In this document: positions 34,905 to 44,518 of the stretch, one piece after another
Position numbering within the stretch: the stretch's first letter is position 1
Layout of the letters: each line of letters begins with the position of its first letter
NCBI GenBank assembly: GCA_903877125.1
Contig: CAIRCM010000139.1
Span: forward strand, 1 to 64,000
DNA from: an uncultured Acetobacteraceae bacterium
Lineage (GTDB): Bacteria > Pseudomonadota > Alphaproteobacteria > Acetobacterales > Acetobacteraceae
DNA: 64,000 nt
Direction: 5' to 3'
The notes under the pieces: model-generated
The model's input: only the letters and a program-made list of their open reading frames with translations
What the model was told of the DNA's origin: nothing
The model's database searches: none
Position numbers and translations under genes: made by a program

Positions 34905-35879
34905 TTATCGAAAACTGGCGAAGCACAGGCCCGTGCCAGTCAATGCGGGTGTCCGGTAGCCCGGAACGTAGCTGATCCAATCCAGGTCCAATGCTTCCAC
35001 CGCGCCGGCCATGCAGATCCAGTTGCGGATTTCGGAGCTTCCGGCCTGCAACTTGTGCATCGGCGCGTTTTGAAAAAAAGCCGCGTCCTTGTGGTGTAGT
35101 GCGGCAACGATCTGCCAGTCGAACGCCTCATCCACCACGAAATGGCTGAGCCCTCCCGAAGCCAGCACGCCGACCCGGGCGTTGCCCGGATACTCGGCGA
35201 TCGCCCGGGCCAAGGCGCGGCCGAGGGCGAAGCATCGCGCGGGGCTGGGTTGGTTTGGCGGATAATAGGCGTTCAGGAACAGCGGGACCAATGGGACGGT
35301 ATCCGAACAGAATTTGTGCACGTAGGAAAAAGCGTGCCCTTCATGGCGGCCCGGGGGCACGCTGCTGGATACCGAAATATCGAAATCGGCCGTCTGCAAC
35401 GATCCGATCAGGTGACGCGCCAAAACGGCGTCGCAGGGATATTCGACTTCGCCGCCTTCTTCGAAAAACCGCATGCGTGCGCGGCTCATGGCGTCGATGG
35501 CGGGGGCGGCTTTGGCGTTGCGGATGGTGACGCCGTGATAGATGCCGATGGCCGGCATGTTGGTATGATCGAAAAGTTCTTCCTGATCGTCGCCGATCAC
35601 GATCAAGGCATCGAGTGCGGCGGCGGCGATGGACGCGCGAAGCCGAGCCTGGGCGGTGTTGATCGTGGCACGCCGTTCGCGCATGGCATCGGGGGCGATC
35701 CGGTCCATCGCGTCGGGCGGCGCGAGCGCCAGAATATCGTCGTAACGACAGGGTTTGCCATCGAAGTCGTAATGTTGGCGGGCCTTGTCGCGCGGCAGAA
35801 AAGACGATGTCCAATCCTCGGCCGCACAGGCCAGCATCGGGCTGTGCGAAGTGCCGAAGCCCGCGACGAGCTGCGCCAC
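34905..35879 (-). CDS. LigB-type extradiol dioxygenase-family protein
   Basis: A 324-residue class III extradiol dioxygenase (LigB) family protein, which opens catechol rings using Fe(II). The metal His residues are in AGFGTSHSPML at the start and VFP-like regions further on; the C-terminal SGGLSHFVVDEAF carries the conserved catalytic His. It starts at a GTG (35879) four bases past the NIPSNAP stop, so it is probably coupled translationally; the longer frame upstream lies inside that gene. Ring substrate unknown. Confidence 0.8.
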   Translation of the reverse strand: MAQLVAGFGTSHSPMLACAAEDWTSSFLPRDKARQHYDFDGKPCRYDDILALAPPDAMDRIAPDAMRERRATINTAQARLRASIAAAALDALIVIGDDQEELFDHTNMPAIGIYHGVTIRNAKAAPAIDAMSRARMRFFEEGGEVEYPCDAVLARHLIGSLQTADFDISVSSSVPPGRHEGHAFSYVHKFCSDTVPLVPLFLNAYYPPNQPSPARCFALGRALARAIAEYPGNARVGVLASGGLSHFVVDEAFDWQIVAALHHKDAAFFQNAPMHKLQAGSSEIRNWICMAGAVEALDLDWISYVPGYRTPALTGTGLCFASFR

Positions 35880-35883
35880 GGGG

Positions 35884-36504
35884 CTAACGGATCGGAGAGA
35901 ACGATGCCGGTGCCACCAGCATGTTCTCTTGTGCCAGGATCGCGCCGGTCGCCCCGCTGCCGGGTGGCCACAAGCCGCGGGCGACGGCATCGGTTCGGAT
36001 CCGCTGACGTTCGGCGGCGTCCTTATAGGCCCAGATGTGAACCCACTTGTTGAGCCCACCGAACTCGGAATGCCAAGCACCGACCAATGGCGAGAGTTTG
36101 ACCCGTTCGTCGATCTTGCCAGTCCAGCGCTCGATCACGCCGGGCATCGCGCCGGGGGCGATGGTGTAGCGGCGGATTTCGAACACCGGGCCGATGTCCC
36201 TGGGAGTCAAGGGCGGGGAGAACGGGGCGGGGTGAAACACTTCGGCCTGCTGGGAGATTACCAGCTCCCTTGTGGCCGGGGGCCAGCCGTCTTCCTTCGC
36301 GGCGGCGGCCCGCACCGCGGTTCTTTGGTCGAGGCTGTCGTAGGGCCAGACGTGGATGACCTGGTTCAGCGCGCCGACATCGGTGTGCCAGAATGCCGCG
36401 AGTTTGGAGTGTTTTTCCCGGATCGGCAGAGCGGCGGCGAAGCGCTTTTCGAACTCGGCCACCGAGCCTGGTTTCAGTTGGTAGGTGCGGACCTCGATGA
36501 TCAT
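35884..36504 (-). CDS. Tandem NIPSNAP family protein
   Basis: A 206-residue protein with two NIPSNAP (dimeric alpha-beta barrel) units: VRTYQLKPGSVAEFEKRF (residues about 5-22) and IRRYTIAPGAMPGVIERW (about 111-128). Each is followed by a WHTDVGALNQVIHVWPY-type or WHSEFGGLNKWVHIWAY-type strand. The function of bacterial NIPSNAP proteins is unclear; they often lie with catabolic oxygenases. The start at 36504 is chosen because it begins exactly at the first strand. It is the first gene of the NIPSNAP-LigB-LLM-MmgE operon. Confidence 0.85.
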   Translation of the reverse strand: MIIEVRTYQLKPGSVAEFEKRFAAALPIREKHSKLAAFWHTDVGALNQVIHVWPYDSLDQRTAVRAAAAKEDGWPPATRELVISQQAEVFHPAPFSPPLTPRDIGPVFEIRRYTIAPGAMPGVIERWTGKIDERVKLSPLVGAWHSEFGGLNKWVHIWAYKDAAERQRIRTDAVARGLWPPGSGATGAILAQENMLVAPASFSPIR

Positions 36505-36564
36505 GACCGTTCCCCGTGTTCTGCCGGGGGAGGTTAGAACGAGTGATGCGGGACGCAAAGAGGA

Positions 36565-37290
36565 CTACTGGCCGGCGGCCTTTTGTTGCCTTATTGTGTC
36601 GAGCGCCTGCTTCACCTGATCGGGTGAAAGGTCATGGGCGAGAATCTGCCCAGCCTCGGTCTCCCGCCCCGCCAGTGCAAGCACGACGGCGTAGTCGTGG
36701 CGCAGTTGGGCCGAGGCGGACGAAGCCGTCGCGAGCGGTGCGATCAGTACGACGCCATCGGCTCCCTCCCCGCTCATGGCGAGCGACAACGCCATATTGA
36801 CGGTTCCCGCCGTGTTGGAAGCATCGAGCGCATGAACACGGCGATATGCCTCCTGCGCTTCCCGATGCTGGCCAAGCAGATCGCGGGCGATACCGAGATT
36901 GTTCCAGCCATTGATGTTGTTTGGCTCGCGTTTCACAACCTCGCCGAACAACGTGGCGGCCTCGGTCGGATCGGTCGCAAGGCGCAGTCGGCCCAAACCG
37001 AGCTGCCCGCGCACCGAATTGGGCTGGAGGCGCAAGGCGTGGGTGAAAGCGGTGCTGGCGTCGTCGGTTTTCCCCAGTTGGGCGGCGGCGTCGCCCTGGA
37101 TCAGCAACGCCGTTACGTCGTCAGGTGTGTGTTGCAGGATGCTCTGGGTCACTTGCATTGCAAGCGCCGGGGATCCGCTGCGCAGTTCCTGCTCGGCGAC
37201 CGACACGCCGCTGCCGGCGGGGGCGGGCCGTTGCGACGAACACGCCGCGAGGCAACACACCAGACAGAGTGCGAGAACGCGCACGGTCAA
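36565..37290 (-). CDS. tadD: TadD-like TPR lipoprotein of the Flp pilus locus
   Basis: A 241-residue lipoprotein. The lipobox CCLAACSS gives Cys near residue 17. TPR units follow (GDAAAQLGKTDDASTAFTHAL, then NNLGIARDLLGQHREAQEAYRRV). TadD acts as a pilotin for the outer-membrane secretin in the Tad system. It overlaps tadC by 4 bp and ends the locus, 60 bp from the NIPSNAP gene, which is also minus-strand but faces no clear terminator. Confidence 0.88.
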   Translation of the reverse strand: MTVRVLALCLVCCLAACSSQRPAPAGSGVSVAEQELRSGSPALAMQVTQSILQHTPDDVTALLIQGDAAAQLGKTDDASTAFTHALRLQPNSVRGQLGLGRLRLATDPTEAATLFGEVVKREPNNINGWNNLGIARDLLGQHREAQEAYRRVHALDASNTAGTVNMALSLAMSGEGADGVVLIAPLATASSASAQLRHDYAVVLALAGRETEAGQILAHDLSPDQVKQALDTIRQQKAAGQ

Positions 37291-38222
37291 TGGGAGAAGG
37301 CCGCGGTGACCGACATCACCGCCGGCCCGGCGGCGATGATGAAGACGCAGGGCAGGATGAACAGAATCATTGGCATCGTGATCAATACCGGCAAACGTGC
37401 TGCCCGTTCTTCATATTTCGTGAGCATCTCGTCACGCATTTCGCTGGAAAGCTGACGCAATGCCTCCGATATCGGTGTGCCGTATTGTGTTGCCTGCACG
37501 AGGGTGGAGGCGAAACGTTTGAAATTTTCCACGCCGGTGCGATTGCCGAGATTGAGCAGCGCCTGGCGGCTATCGGTCATGATCTGCAATTCGCGTGCGG
37601 TCTGCGCGAATTCGTTGCTGAGTTCACGATACGCGAAGGACAATTCCTCGGCCACCCGCAATACCGCGGCACCGAGACTCAGTCCGGCCTGGGTACAAAT
37701 CACCATCAGATCGAGTGCATCCGGCAGTCCCTGTTCCACCCGCGTCAGGTATTGGGTGCGGCGCCGGTTCAGCAGCCATTCGGGCAGCAGCAATCCGACG
37801 ATCGCGATTCCGGGGATGACCAATAACTTGTATTTGTGGAGGCTGTTGATGTTTTCCGCGAGAAGGAAACCGACGAACGCGAAGATGATGGGCGAGAAGA
37901 TCTTGGCGCCCACGAACACGTTCAGACCTTGCGAGCCGCGCAACCCGGCACTGGCCAAGGTCTGCTCCAACTCGACCCTGGTTTTGGCGGGAATGATGCC
38001 GCTTCGCAGCAGGAAATTCCCCAGGCCTGATGCCAGTCCGGTGACCATTCCGCGCACCGCGGCAGCCTGATCGGCGGCGGTTTCTTCCACGACTTCGCCG
38101 TGTATGGCGCGGACCCGAGAAGTCATCGCCTCGGAGTATTTGACGTCGCGCAGAAGCAGGTAGCCGATCAGGAGCAACCCGACGAGGATTACCGAGGCGC
38201 CGAGCAGAAGGAACTGGGTCAT
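37287..38222 (-). CDS. tadC: Type II/IV secretion inner-membrane protein TadC
   Basis: A 311-residue inner-membrane platform protein of the GspF fold. It has N-terminal and C-terminal hydrophobic segments (FLLLGASVILVGLLLIGYLL; VLITMPMILFILPCVFIIAA). The GspF domain lies between about residues 150 and 285 (GLPDALDLMVICTQAGLSLG). It works with TadB to assemble Flp pilin, driven by CpaF. It overlaps tadB by 4 bp. Confidence 0.92.
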   Translation of the reverse strand: MTQFLLLGASVILVGLLLIGYLLLRDVKYSEAMTSRVRAIHGEVVEETAADQAAAVRGMVTGLASGLGNFLLRSGIIPAKTRVELEQTLASAGLRGSQGLNVFVGAKIFSPIIFAFVGFLLAENINSLHKYKLLVIPGIAIVGLLLPEWLLNRRRTQYLTRVEQGLPDALDLMVICTQAGLSLGAAVLRVAEELSFAYRELSNEFAQTARELQIMTDSRQALLNLGNRTGVENFKRFASTLVQATQYGTPISEALRQLSSEMRDEMLTKYEERAARLPVLITMPMILFILPCVFIIAAGPAVMSVTAAFSH

Positions 38223-39187
38223 GCCAGCACCTTTTGAATGATCGTGTGAATGCTGAGAATGCCGAGCGAGAGCATGATCACCGCCAGCCCAAGCATCGAC
38301 TTCCCTTGCGTCGTCGTGAACAGGACGATGATATATTTCGGGCTGATAAGATACAGCATGAGACCGGTGGCGAGCGGCATGACCGCGAGCACCGCGGAAC
38401 TGCTGCGAGCTTCCGATGTCATGGCTTTACCTTTGGCCTTCAGCGCGACGCGGCGCCGGATGACGTCGGCCAGCGATTCCAGCGTATCGCTCAAAGTGCC
38501 GCCCGTCTGGTTCTGCAGCGTCAGCGTGGTCGCGAAAAACCGGTACTCGGTCAGACCGCTGTCGCGCGCCATTTCCTGCAACGCCTCGTCCATCGGCACA
38601 CCGATGGAGACCTGTTCGACCAGGCGGGAAAAGCCGGCCGCGGTCAACGGCGGGGAGGCGCGGGCGACATTACGCAGCGCCTCCGACACCGGGATGCCGA
38701 CGCGAATGGCCCGGACCAGCATCGCCAGGGCGTCGGGAAATTCGAAAAGCAGGCGCTGCTTGTGACGGTTATCGAAATAGGCGAACACCTGGTGACACAT
38801 GACGAGCCACAACACCGGGATCGACGCCATCGCGAACCGTCCCAGGAGATCGGCGATCAGAAATTCGGCCAAGCGGGCCAGGACCAGCAGGCCGATCACG
38901 ATCATCCACCAGCGCAACGGGTACAGTTGCGGCCGTTCCGGGTCGAAGCCGAATATCCATGAAATCTTCGCCAGTGCTGGGCGTTTTTCGACCGCGGTAC
39001 GCTCACCGATGGCGGAAATTTCGAGCGTAATGATCCGCTGATGGGCGTCGCCGATCGAGGCGAGGCGCTTATCCCGCCGCTCCGCATGTTTCTGTGCCTG
39101 CGACAACAACATCGCGCTGACGCACATGAGGACGAAGGAGACCGACGCCCCCACCACGAGAAAATAGCGGAGGTGAGCGTGTTCCAT
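38219..39187 (-). CDS. tadB: Type II/IV secretion inner-membrane protein TadB
   Basis: A 322-residue GspF-fold platform protein. The core is FPDALAMLVRAIRVGIPVSE and TLQNQTGGTLSDTLESLADV (about 115-270), with membrane segments at both ends. The start at 39187 sits in an ATGA overlap with cpaF; an upstream extension to 39223 would run into cpaF. It assembles with TadC. Confidence 0.92.
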   Translation of the reverse strand: MEHAHLRYFLVVGASVSFVLMCVSAMLLSQAQKHAERRDKRLASIGDAHQRIITLEISAIGERTAVEKRPALAKISWIFGFDPERPQLYPLRWWMIVIGLLVLARLAEFLIADLLGRFAMASIPVLWLVMCHQVFAYFDNRHKQRLLFEFPDALAMLVRAIRVGIPVSEALRNVARASPPLTAAGFSRLVEQVSIGVPMDEALQEMARDSGLTEYRFFATTLTLQNQTGGTLSDTLESLADVIRRRVALKAKGKAMTSEARSSSAVLAVMPLATGLMLYLISPKYIIVLFTTTQGKSMLGLAVIMLSLGILSIHTIIQKVLA

Positions 39188-40602
39188 CAGAACCGGTCTC
39201 CCTCTTCGAGCGCGGCGCGCCAAGCCTTGTCGTAACCGAAATAGGCCAAGCGGGTCAGGAAGCCGGCCGGCATGCGGCTGACCTTGTATGTTCCGAACAG
39301 TTTGCCGTCCGGACCCTCCCCCTTCACTTCGAATTGGAATATGTCATTTAGCGTAATGACGTCGCCTTCCATGCCGCAGACTTCGGTCACCTGGGTCACG
39401 CGACGGCCGCCGTCGCGGTGCCGTTCGACCTGAATGATCAAATCGATCGACCCGACGATCTGGGTCCGGATCGCTCGCGACGGCAGACCCATATTGCCCA
39501 TCTGAACCATATTTTCGATACGGATGACGGCGTCGCGGGTTGTATTGGCGTGGATGGTGGACATGCTGCCATCGTGACCGGTGTTCATGGCCTGCAACAT
39601 GTCGAATGCTTCGGCGCCGCGGACCTCACCGATGATGATCCGGTCTGGCCGCATACGCAGCGCGTTACGGACCAGATCGCGCTGGGTGATTTCCCCGCGC
39701 CCTTCCAGGCTGATCGGCCGGGTTTCGAGCCGGACCACATGCGGCTGCTGGAATTGCAGTTCCGCCGCGTCTTCGACCGTGACGACGCGTTCGCCGGGGT
39801 CGATCATCCGGGACAAGGCGTTCATCAGGGTTGTCTTGCCGGAACCCGTGCCGCCCGAAATGACGATGTTCAGCCGGCCTTTTCCCGCGATTTCAAGAAT
39901 CCGAGCGACCTGCGCGCTCATGGCTTTCCATTCGACCAGCTTGGCGAAATCGATCGGTTTGCGGCCGAATTTACGGATCGACATATAAGGACCATCGAGC
40001 GCCAATGGCGGGAACACGATGTTGACGCGCGAGCCGTCCTTCAAGCGTGCGTCGACCATGGGACTGGATTCGTCGATACGGCGCCCGATCGAGGAGGCGA
40101 TGCGCTGACAGATGCTTGCCAGATGTCCGGCATCGCGAAACTTCACGTGCGACAGCACCACTTTGCCCTGGCGTTCGACGAAGGTTTTTTCGGGACCGTT
40201 CACCATGATGTCATTGATGGTGTCGTCTTCCAGCAGCGGTTCGAGCGGCCCCAGGCCCAGAATGTCATGCACCAGCTCGGTCGCCAGTGCCCGCTGCTCC
40301 CGGCGGTTGAGTTGGATACGGCGTTCGGTGGCGATTTCCGAGATAAGACGTTCGACGTCACCGGTCAGTCGTTCGGGCGCCATCAAGGCCACGGTATTGG
40401 CATCGAGCCGAGCCATGCACGCGGTCCGAAGGTCGGCGATCGATGTTTCGGGCAGGACGCTGAGCACGGCGTTCGGGTTCGTCGTTGCCGGAGACGCTGC
40501 TGGGGGCGATGGCGAAAAGCCCGTCCGGGGCGGCGGGACGTCCTCAACGGGTTCGGGGACGAGTTGCAGCGGGCGGCGCCCGAAGACCGGTGGGTTGTTC
40601 AT
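39187..40602 (-). CDS. cpaF: CpaF/TadA secretion ATPase
   Basis: A 471-residue hexameric ATPase powering Flp pilus assembly. Walker A is GGTGSGKTTLMNAL near residue 255. Other marks are IVFPPLALDGPYMSIRKF, the Asp box VTVEDAAELQF, Walker B IIIGEVRG and the His box TGHDGSMSTIHANT. The N-terminal 70 residues are Pro-rich. The start at 40602 lies in an ATGA overlap with the second part of cpaE, which supports the reading frame of that broken gene. Confidence 0.95.
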   Translation of the reverse strand: MNNPPVFGRRPLQLVPEPVEDVPPPRTGFSPSPPAASPATTNPNAVLSVLPETSIADLRTACMARLDANTVALMAPERLTGDVERLISEIATERRIQLNRREQRALATELVHDILGLGPLEPLLEDDTINDIMVNGPEKTFVERQGKVVLSHVKFRDAGHLASICQRIASSIGRRIDESSPMVDARLKDGSRVNIVFPPLALDGPYMSIRKFGRKPIDFAKLVEWKAMSAQVARILEIAGKGRLNIVISGGTGSGKTTLMNALSRMIDPGERVVTVEDAAELQFQQPHVVRLETRPISLEGRGEITQRDLVRNALRMRPDRIIIGEVRGAEAFDMLQAMNTGHDGSMSTIHANTTRDAVIRIENMVQMGNMGLPSRAIRTQIVGSIDLIIQVERHRDGGRRVTQVTEVCGMEGDVITLNDIFQFEVKGEGPDGKLFGTYKVSRMPAGFLTRLAYFGYDKAWRAALEEGDRF

Positions 40603-41881
40603 GATGCGGGTGTCCGCTTTAAGGAGAACCAACCACGACGCTCGTTACGGCCGCCGCGACGTCGGGATGACGCGGTTGCCGCGTCGTCGAGAATCCGAAC
40701 GCCGGCCACTTGGCGGGACAATTCCTGGATCGCCACCCGAACGCCGGCGCTGTTTTTCATCGCGGCTTCGCCCAGCGTCGCGGCATTGCCGACCTGACGC
40801 GGTTGATCCGGGATGACGATATCCACTTTCATTTTCAGGGCTTCTTCGACTTGCCGGCGGGTCAGGCCGCCCGGCAATCCGACCCGGTTCAAACGATGAC
40901 CGGCCGCTGTTCCTGGCGCAGCCCCTTCGGCAGCGTGAGCAGGCGGACGGTGTCCCGGATCGCGGCCAATGTCGGCGACATCACCAGAACGCGCTGGTCC
41001 ACGAGGTCCAGCAGATCCTGGTACACCGGTACGGGCGCGAACGGGACGTCGGCGACGATGAAATTATAGCGCCGGCGGAGGGCATCGAGCAGTGCCGCGG
41101 CCGCGCCCGGGGCATGGTTCGCGGTCACCGTTGGTTTTTCCTCGCTGGCGAGAATATGCAACCGGTCCCCGGCCGGGACCGCCGCGCGTTCGGCCAACAA
41201 GGCATCGATACGTTCCGGGACTTCCAGGGCCATACGCAATCCGAGGCCGGATTGCACATTCAGCAGAAATGCCGCGGCACCGAGATGGATATCCGGATCG
41301 AGCAGCACGGTATGGCGGTGCATGGCGACGCCCAGGTTCCAGGCAAGATTGACCGCGATCGTTGTCGCACCGACGCCGCCCCGTACGCCGGTCACCGACA
41401 CGGCGCGGCCGCCCAATGCGACGTCTTGGCCCAGTCGCACCTGCCCGCTGAGAAACCCGCCAAAATGACGCGTGACGGCGTCGCGTGTCAGCGGTTTGGC
41501 CAGGTATTCCGAGGCACCCATGCTGCGGGTGACTTCCCGGTAGAAATCGACGTGATCGATTTCCCCGATCACGAGTACGCAGACATCCAGCTCCACCGCG
41601 TTCGCCAGATCGCCCAGGGCCGACAAGGGTCGCTCTTCGCCGCTGACGTCGACGATCAGCATCTTCGGCGTCGCCTGACGCTGCATCGCGGTGATCGCGG
41701 CGCGGATACCGCCGCGGCGCAGATCGAGTTCGTCCGAGGTCAGGTCGTGCAACCCCTCACGAATCGCTTCTTCGGATTTGCTATCCGCGATAAAGCCGAC
41801 GAGCGCGGGGCGGTCCGGCCGGGCATCCAAGCCGCGATCGGCGCGATTCGGTTCCACCCGCGAGCGGCTGTCGTCCGGCAT
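40599..41881 (-). pseudogene. cpaE: CpaE/TadZ pilus-localisation ATPase, single-base frameshift
   Basis: CpaE is a ParA/MinD-like ATPase that places the Tad machine at the pole. The first 330 codons (41881-40889) include a receiver-like domain and the deviant Walker A GVRGGVGATTIA, ending RQEQRPVIV and a stop. The rest, in another frame (about 40892-40599), begins NRVGLPGGLTRRQVEEALK, exactly where the family continues. One missing T in the GTTTGAAC run at about 40890 would restore a 427-residue protein. The C-terminal part still overlaps cpaF by 4 bp. Pilus assembly may be affected if the shift is real. Confidence 0.85.
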
Positions 41882-41886
41882 AAGCC

Positions 41887-42207
41887 TCAGGTTCCTCCGG
41901 CCGGCGCACCGGCTTGCTGTCCGCCACCACCAGCGCCGGCGCCAATTGTCGTCGGACCGCTGAGCGTCTTGGGCGTGTCGGACCAGATGTGGTTGACTGC
42001 CTTGGCTGCTGCCGCCGAATTCTGCCTCGGATCGTCGCGGCCGCCCGCGAGATCGGCGGGATTTGCCAGTTGTGCGGCAAGGTTGGCCGCGGGCGCGCCG
42101 GTCGGGTACCAGACATCGTCACGGGCGTAAGGGTCGCGGCTGGAACAGCCGGCGAGAATCCCGAGAAGGATGGCGGCGGCGAAACCGAGGCGGATATTTC
42201 CGTTCAT
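41887..42207 (-). CDS. Small Tad-locus lipoprotein in the CpaD position
   Basis: A 106-residue lipoprotein with signal LGFAAAILLGILAGCSS (lipidated Cys near residue 21). It is Ala/Pro/Gly-rich and ends in a Gly-rich tail (AGAGGGGQQAGAPAGG). In most alphaproteobacterial loci, CpaD (about 220 residues) is here, between cpaC and cpaE; this protein is only half that length. It may be a reduced CpaD analogue or an unrelated filler. Start 42207 is chosen for the signal peptide. Confidence 0.7.
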   Translation of the reverse strand: MNGNIRLGFAAAILLGILAGCSSRDPYARDDVWYPTGAPAANLAAQLANPADLAGGRDDPRQNSAAAAKAVNHIWSDTPKTLSGPTTIGAGAGGGGQQAGAPAGGT

Positions 42208-42215
42208 GCGGCACC

Positions 42216-43595
42216 TCATTGCACGATAAAGCCGGCGCTGCCGGGTATGGAAACCGGCACCGGCGGCCTTTGCTTGGCAACTTGCCGCATGAGCAGCAGA
42301 CGCTCCATGTCGGACGGCGGTTTATATCCGTCGGTGGGCAGGCGCAGGGCGTTGGGGTTGGACACGGGCCGCACGATGTAGGGTGTCACGACGATCACAA
42401 GTTCGGTTTCGGTGCGGTTGAACTGATTGTCGTGCGCCAGCGCGCCGAGGTATGGAATATCGCCGATCCCGGGGATTCCGGCTCCGTTGTCATTGGACTG
42501 CTGCTGCAGCATGCCGGCGATCGCCAAGCTCTCCCCGCTGCCGAGTTCGACGGTCGTCTCGACCCGGCGGGTCGTGAGCGAGGGCACGATAATGGTCGAG
42601 CTTCCTGTGTTGATCGTCGCGCTGTTGACGCTGCTGAGTTCGCTGACTTCCGGTTTGACATGAAGGTTGATCCGCCCGTCGCTGAGCACGGTCGGCAGGA
42701 ACGACAACAACACCCCGAAACTCTTGTATGTGACGCTGACGGCACCCTGCCCCTGGCTTACGGGCACCGGATATTCGCCACCGGCCTGGAAGCTCGCCGA
42801 TTGACCGCTGATCACGGTCAGGTTCGGTTCGGCCAGGACATGGGCGAGGTTATCTTTGGCCAAGGCATCGATCACGCCGCTGAACCCGAGGCCGGGGCAA
42901 CCGGCCCCTCCGGTCGCGGCCGCGGCCGCGGCGCAGGTGAGGGTGCTGCCGTTGGCGTTCAAGCTGACCGCGGGGAGCGTTGCAATGCTGCCGAAGGACG
43001 AAATGGCGCTCCAGTTGATACCCAGATTGCGTACGACGTTGCGCGACATTTGTGCGATTCGGACGCTCAGGGTGACCTGCAGCGGGGCATCGATTGCTAT
43101 CTCGTTGTCGATTGCGCCGCCTTCGGGCGCGAAGCCCTTTGCGATTGCCACGGCCTGCGCCGCGTCGGCGGGGTTTTTGACGGTTCCGGAGAGCATCAGA
43201 CCCTTGCCATGCGCCTGCACTGTCACATGGCTGTTGGGCAACAGGCGCTCGATCGTTGCCTGCGCCTGTTTCGCGTTGAAGGATGAGGGCTGCACGCTGA
43301 CGTCGTATTGCACCAATACCTTGCCGTCCGCGTCCATCATCGCGATGGTCGTGCGGCCGGCATTCAGGCCGAAGATGAACAATGCGGTCGCGCTCGCCGG
43401 CCGGACTTCGGCGACCTTGGGATCGGCGACGAAGATATTGGCGACCGGGCTGGCGAGGGTGATCACTTTGCCCGCGCCTGCTTCCACGACCAATGACGTG
43501 CGGTTAACGCCGTCGCCGGCCGCCTGAGCGCCGGAAATCGCGCACAACATGACGAGGAAAACGGCCGTCCACAGAGCCTTCACGCCGCCGGGCAT
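42216..43595 (-). CDS. cpaC: Outer-membrane secretin CpaC/RcpA
   Basis: A 459-residue secretin forming the outer-membrane pore for the Flp pilus. A signal peptide (ALWTAVFLVMLCAISGAQA) is followed by an N-terminal BON/N-domain region (DPKVAEVRPASATALFIFGLNAG). The secretin core lies at about residues 250-400 (NGLHVKPEVSEL-like; ETTVELGSGESLAIAGMLQQQ). The start is ATG at 43595, overlapping the cpaB stop; a TTG at 43598 with AGGAG eight bases upstream is also possible. Confidence 0.92.
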   Translation of the reverse strand: MPGGVKALWTAVFLVMLCAISGAQAAGDGVNRTSLVVEAGAGKVITLASPVANIFVADPKVAEVRPASATALFIFGLNAGRTTIAMMDADGKVLVQYDVSVQPSSFNAKQAQATIERLLPNSHVTVQAHGKGLMLSGTVKNPADAAQAVAIAKGFAPEGGAIDNEIAIDAPLQVTLSVRIAQMSRNVVRNLGINWSAISSFGSIATLPAVSLNANGSTLTCAAAAAATGGAGCPGLGFSGVIDALAKDNLAHVLAEPNLTVISGQSASFQAGGEYPVPVSQGQGAVSVTYKSFGVLLSFLPTVLSDGRINLHVKPEVSELSSVNSATINTGSSTIIVPSLTTRRVETTVELGSGESLAIAGMLQQQSNDNGAGIPGIGDIPYLGALAHDNQFNRTETELVIVVTPYIVRPVSNPNALRLPTDGYKPPSDMERLLLMRQVAKQRPPVPVSIPGSAGFIVQ

Positions 43596-44506
43596 CAATA
43601 TTTGAACTCCTTTGGATCCGCCGCGCCATGGAAGATATGGATCACGTGCGGCGCCGGAGGGGGCGGCGGCGCCTCGCCGTCGAGCGCGGCCGACACGTCG
43701 CGGGCGTAAACCGAGCCGCCGCGCGGGGCGGCCACATTGCCGGGGGATGTTGGGTTGGCGCCCGCGGTCTCATCCGGCGCGACCGCCCGCACCGACAGGG
43801 ACAGGCGCCCGAGGCGCATCGCCACGGACACGCGCTGGACGTCTTCCGGGTTGCATTCCAGCGTCACCGTCCGGTTCTGCGACCCACCGTTGCCCGGGGT
43901 CCCGCCTTGCACGAGTTGCTGATCGATGGCGATGACCCGAACGTTGGTCAGGATGGTCTCCGCCGAGATCCGTCGGCCCGGGGGCAGCGCCGGATCGGTG
44001 AGAGTCTGGGTCAAGGTCAGGTCGACACGGTCCCCTGGCCAGACAAGGCCGGCGGACCCGCTCGTCGCATCGACCCCGATCGTAATGGCCCGCATCCCGG
44101 GCAGCAGCGCGGCCGCCATGAACCCGTGGTCCGTCGGCCTGATGATATCCTCGTCGCGAATGGCCTGTCCGCTGGCCAAAGCACGCTTGGCCATCGATCC
44201 GGCGAGGGAGCGGATCGCGTCGGGCGATTCCGCGGGGATCGCGCCGGCCGCCTGGGGTGCCGGTACGGCATGCACGATCACGTCTTCGGGTTTCAGCATC
44301 GCGCCGGCCGCGATGTTGCGGGCTGAAACCAGGACACGGACCTCCGGTGGCGGTGCGGGCGGCGGGGGCGCGGGTGTCGCTGGCGCGACGGGCGCCACCT
44401 GGGCGACCTGCGCGGCTGGCGGCGGCCTCAGCGTAAACCAGGCGACCACGCCGAAACCGACGAGGGCGATGGCCATCAGGACGAAAAACGCGACGCGCAG
44501 GAGCAC
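43595..44506 (-). CDS. cpaB: Flp pilus assembly protein CpaB/RcpC
   Basis: A 303-residue periplasmic protein anchored by one N-terminal segment (AFFVLMAIALVGFGVVAWF). A Pro/Ala-rich linker is followed by an SAF domain (VRVLVSARNIAAGAMLKPED) and the RcpC domain (GMRAITIGVDATSGSAGLVWPGDRVDL). It starts at GTG with GGAG six bases upstream. It likely modifies or stabilises the secretin channel. Confidence 0.92.
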   Translation of the reverse strand: MLLRVAFFVLMAIALVGFGVVAWFTLRPPPAAQVAQVAPVAPATPAPPPPAPPPEVRVLVSARNIAAGAMLKPEDVIVHAVPAPQAAGAIPAESPDAIRSLAGSMAKRALASGQAIRDEDIIRPTDHGFMAAALLPGMRAITIGVDATSGSAGLVWPGDRVDLTLTQTLTDPALPPGRRISAETILTNVRVIAIDQQLVQGGTPGNGGSQNRTVTLECNPEDVQRVSVAMRLGRLSLSVRAVAPDETAGANPTSPGNVAAPRGGSVYARDVSAALDGEAPPPPPAPHVIHIFHGAADPKEFKY

Positions 44507-44518
44507 GGGATACTCCGA

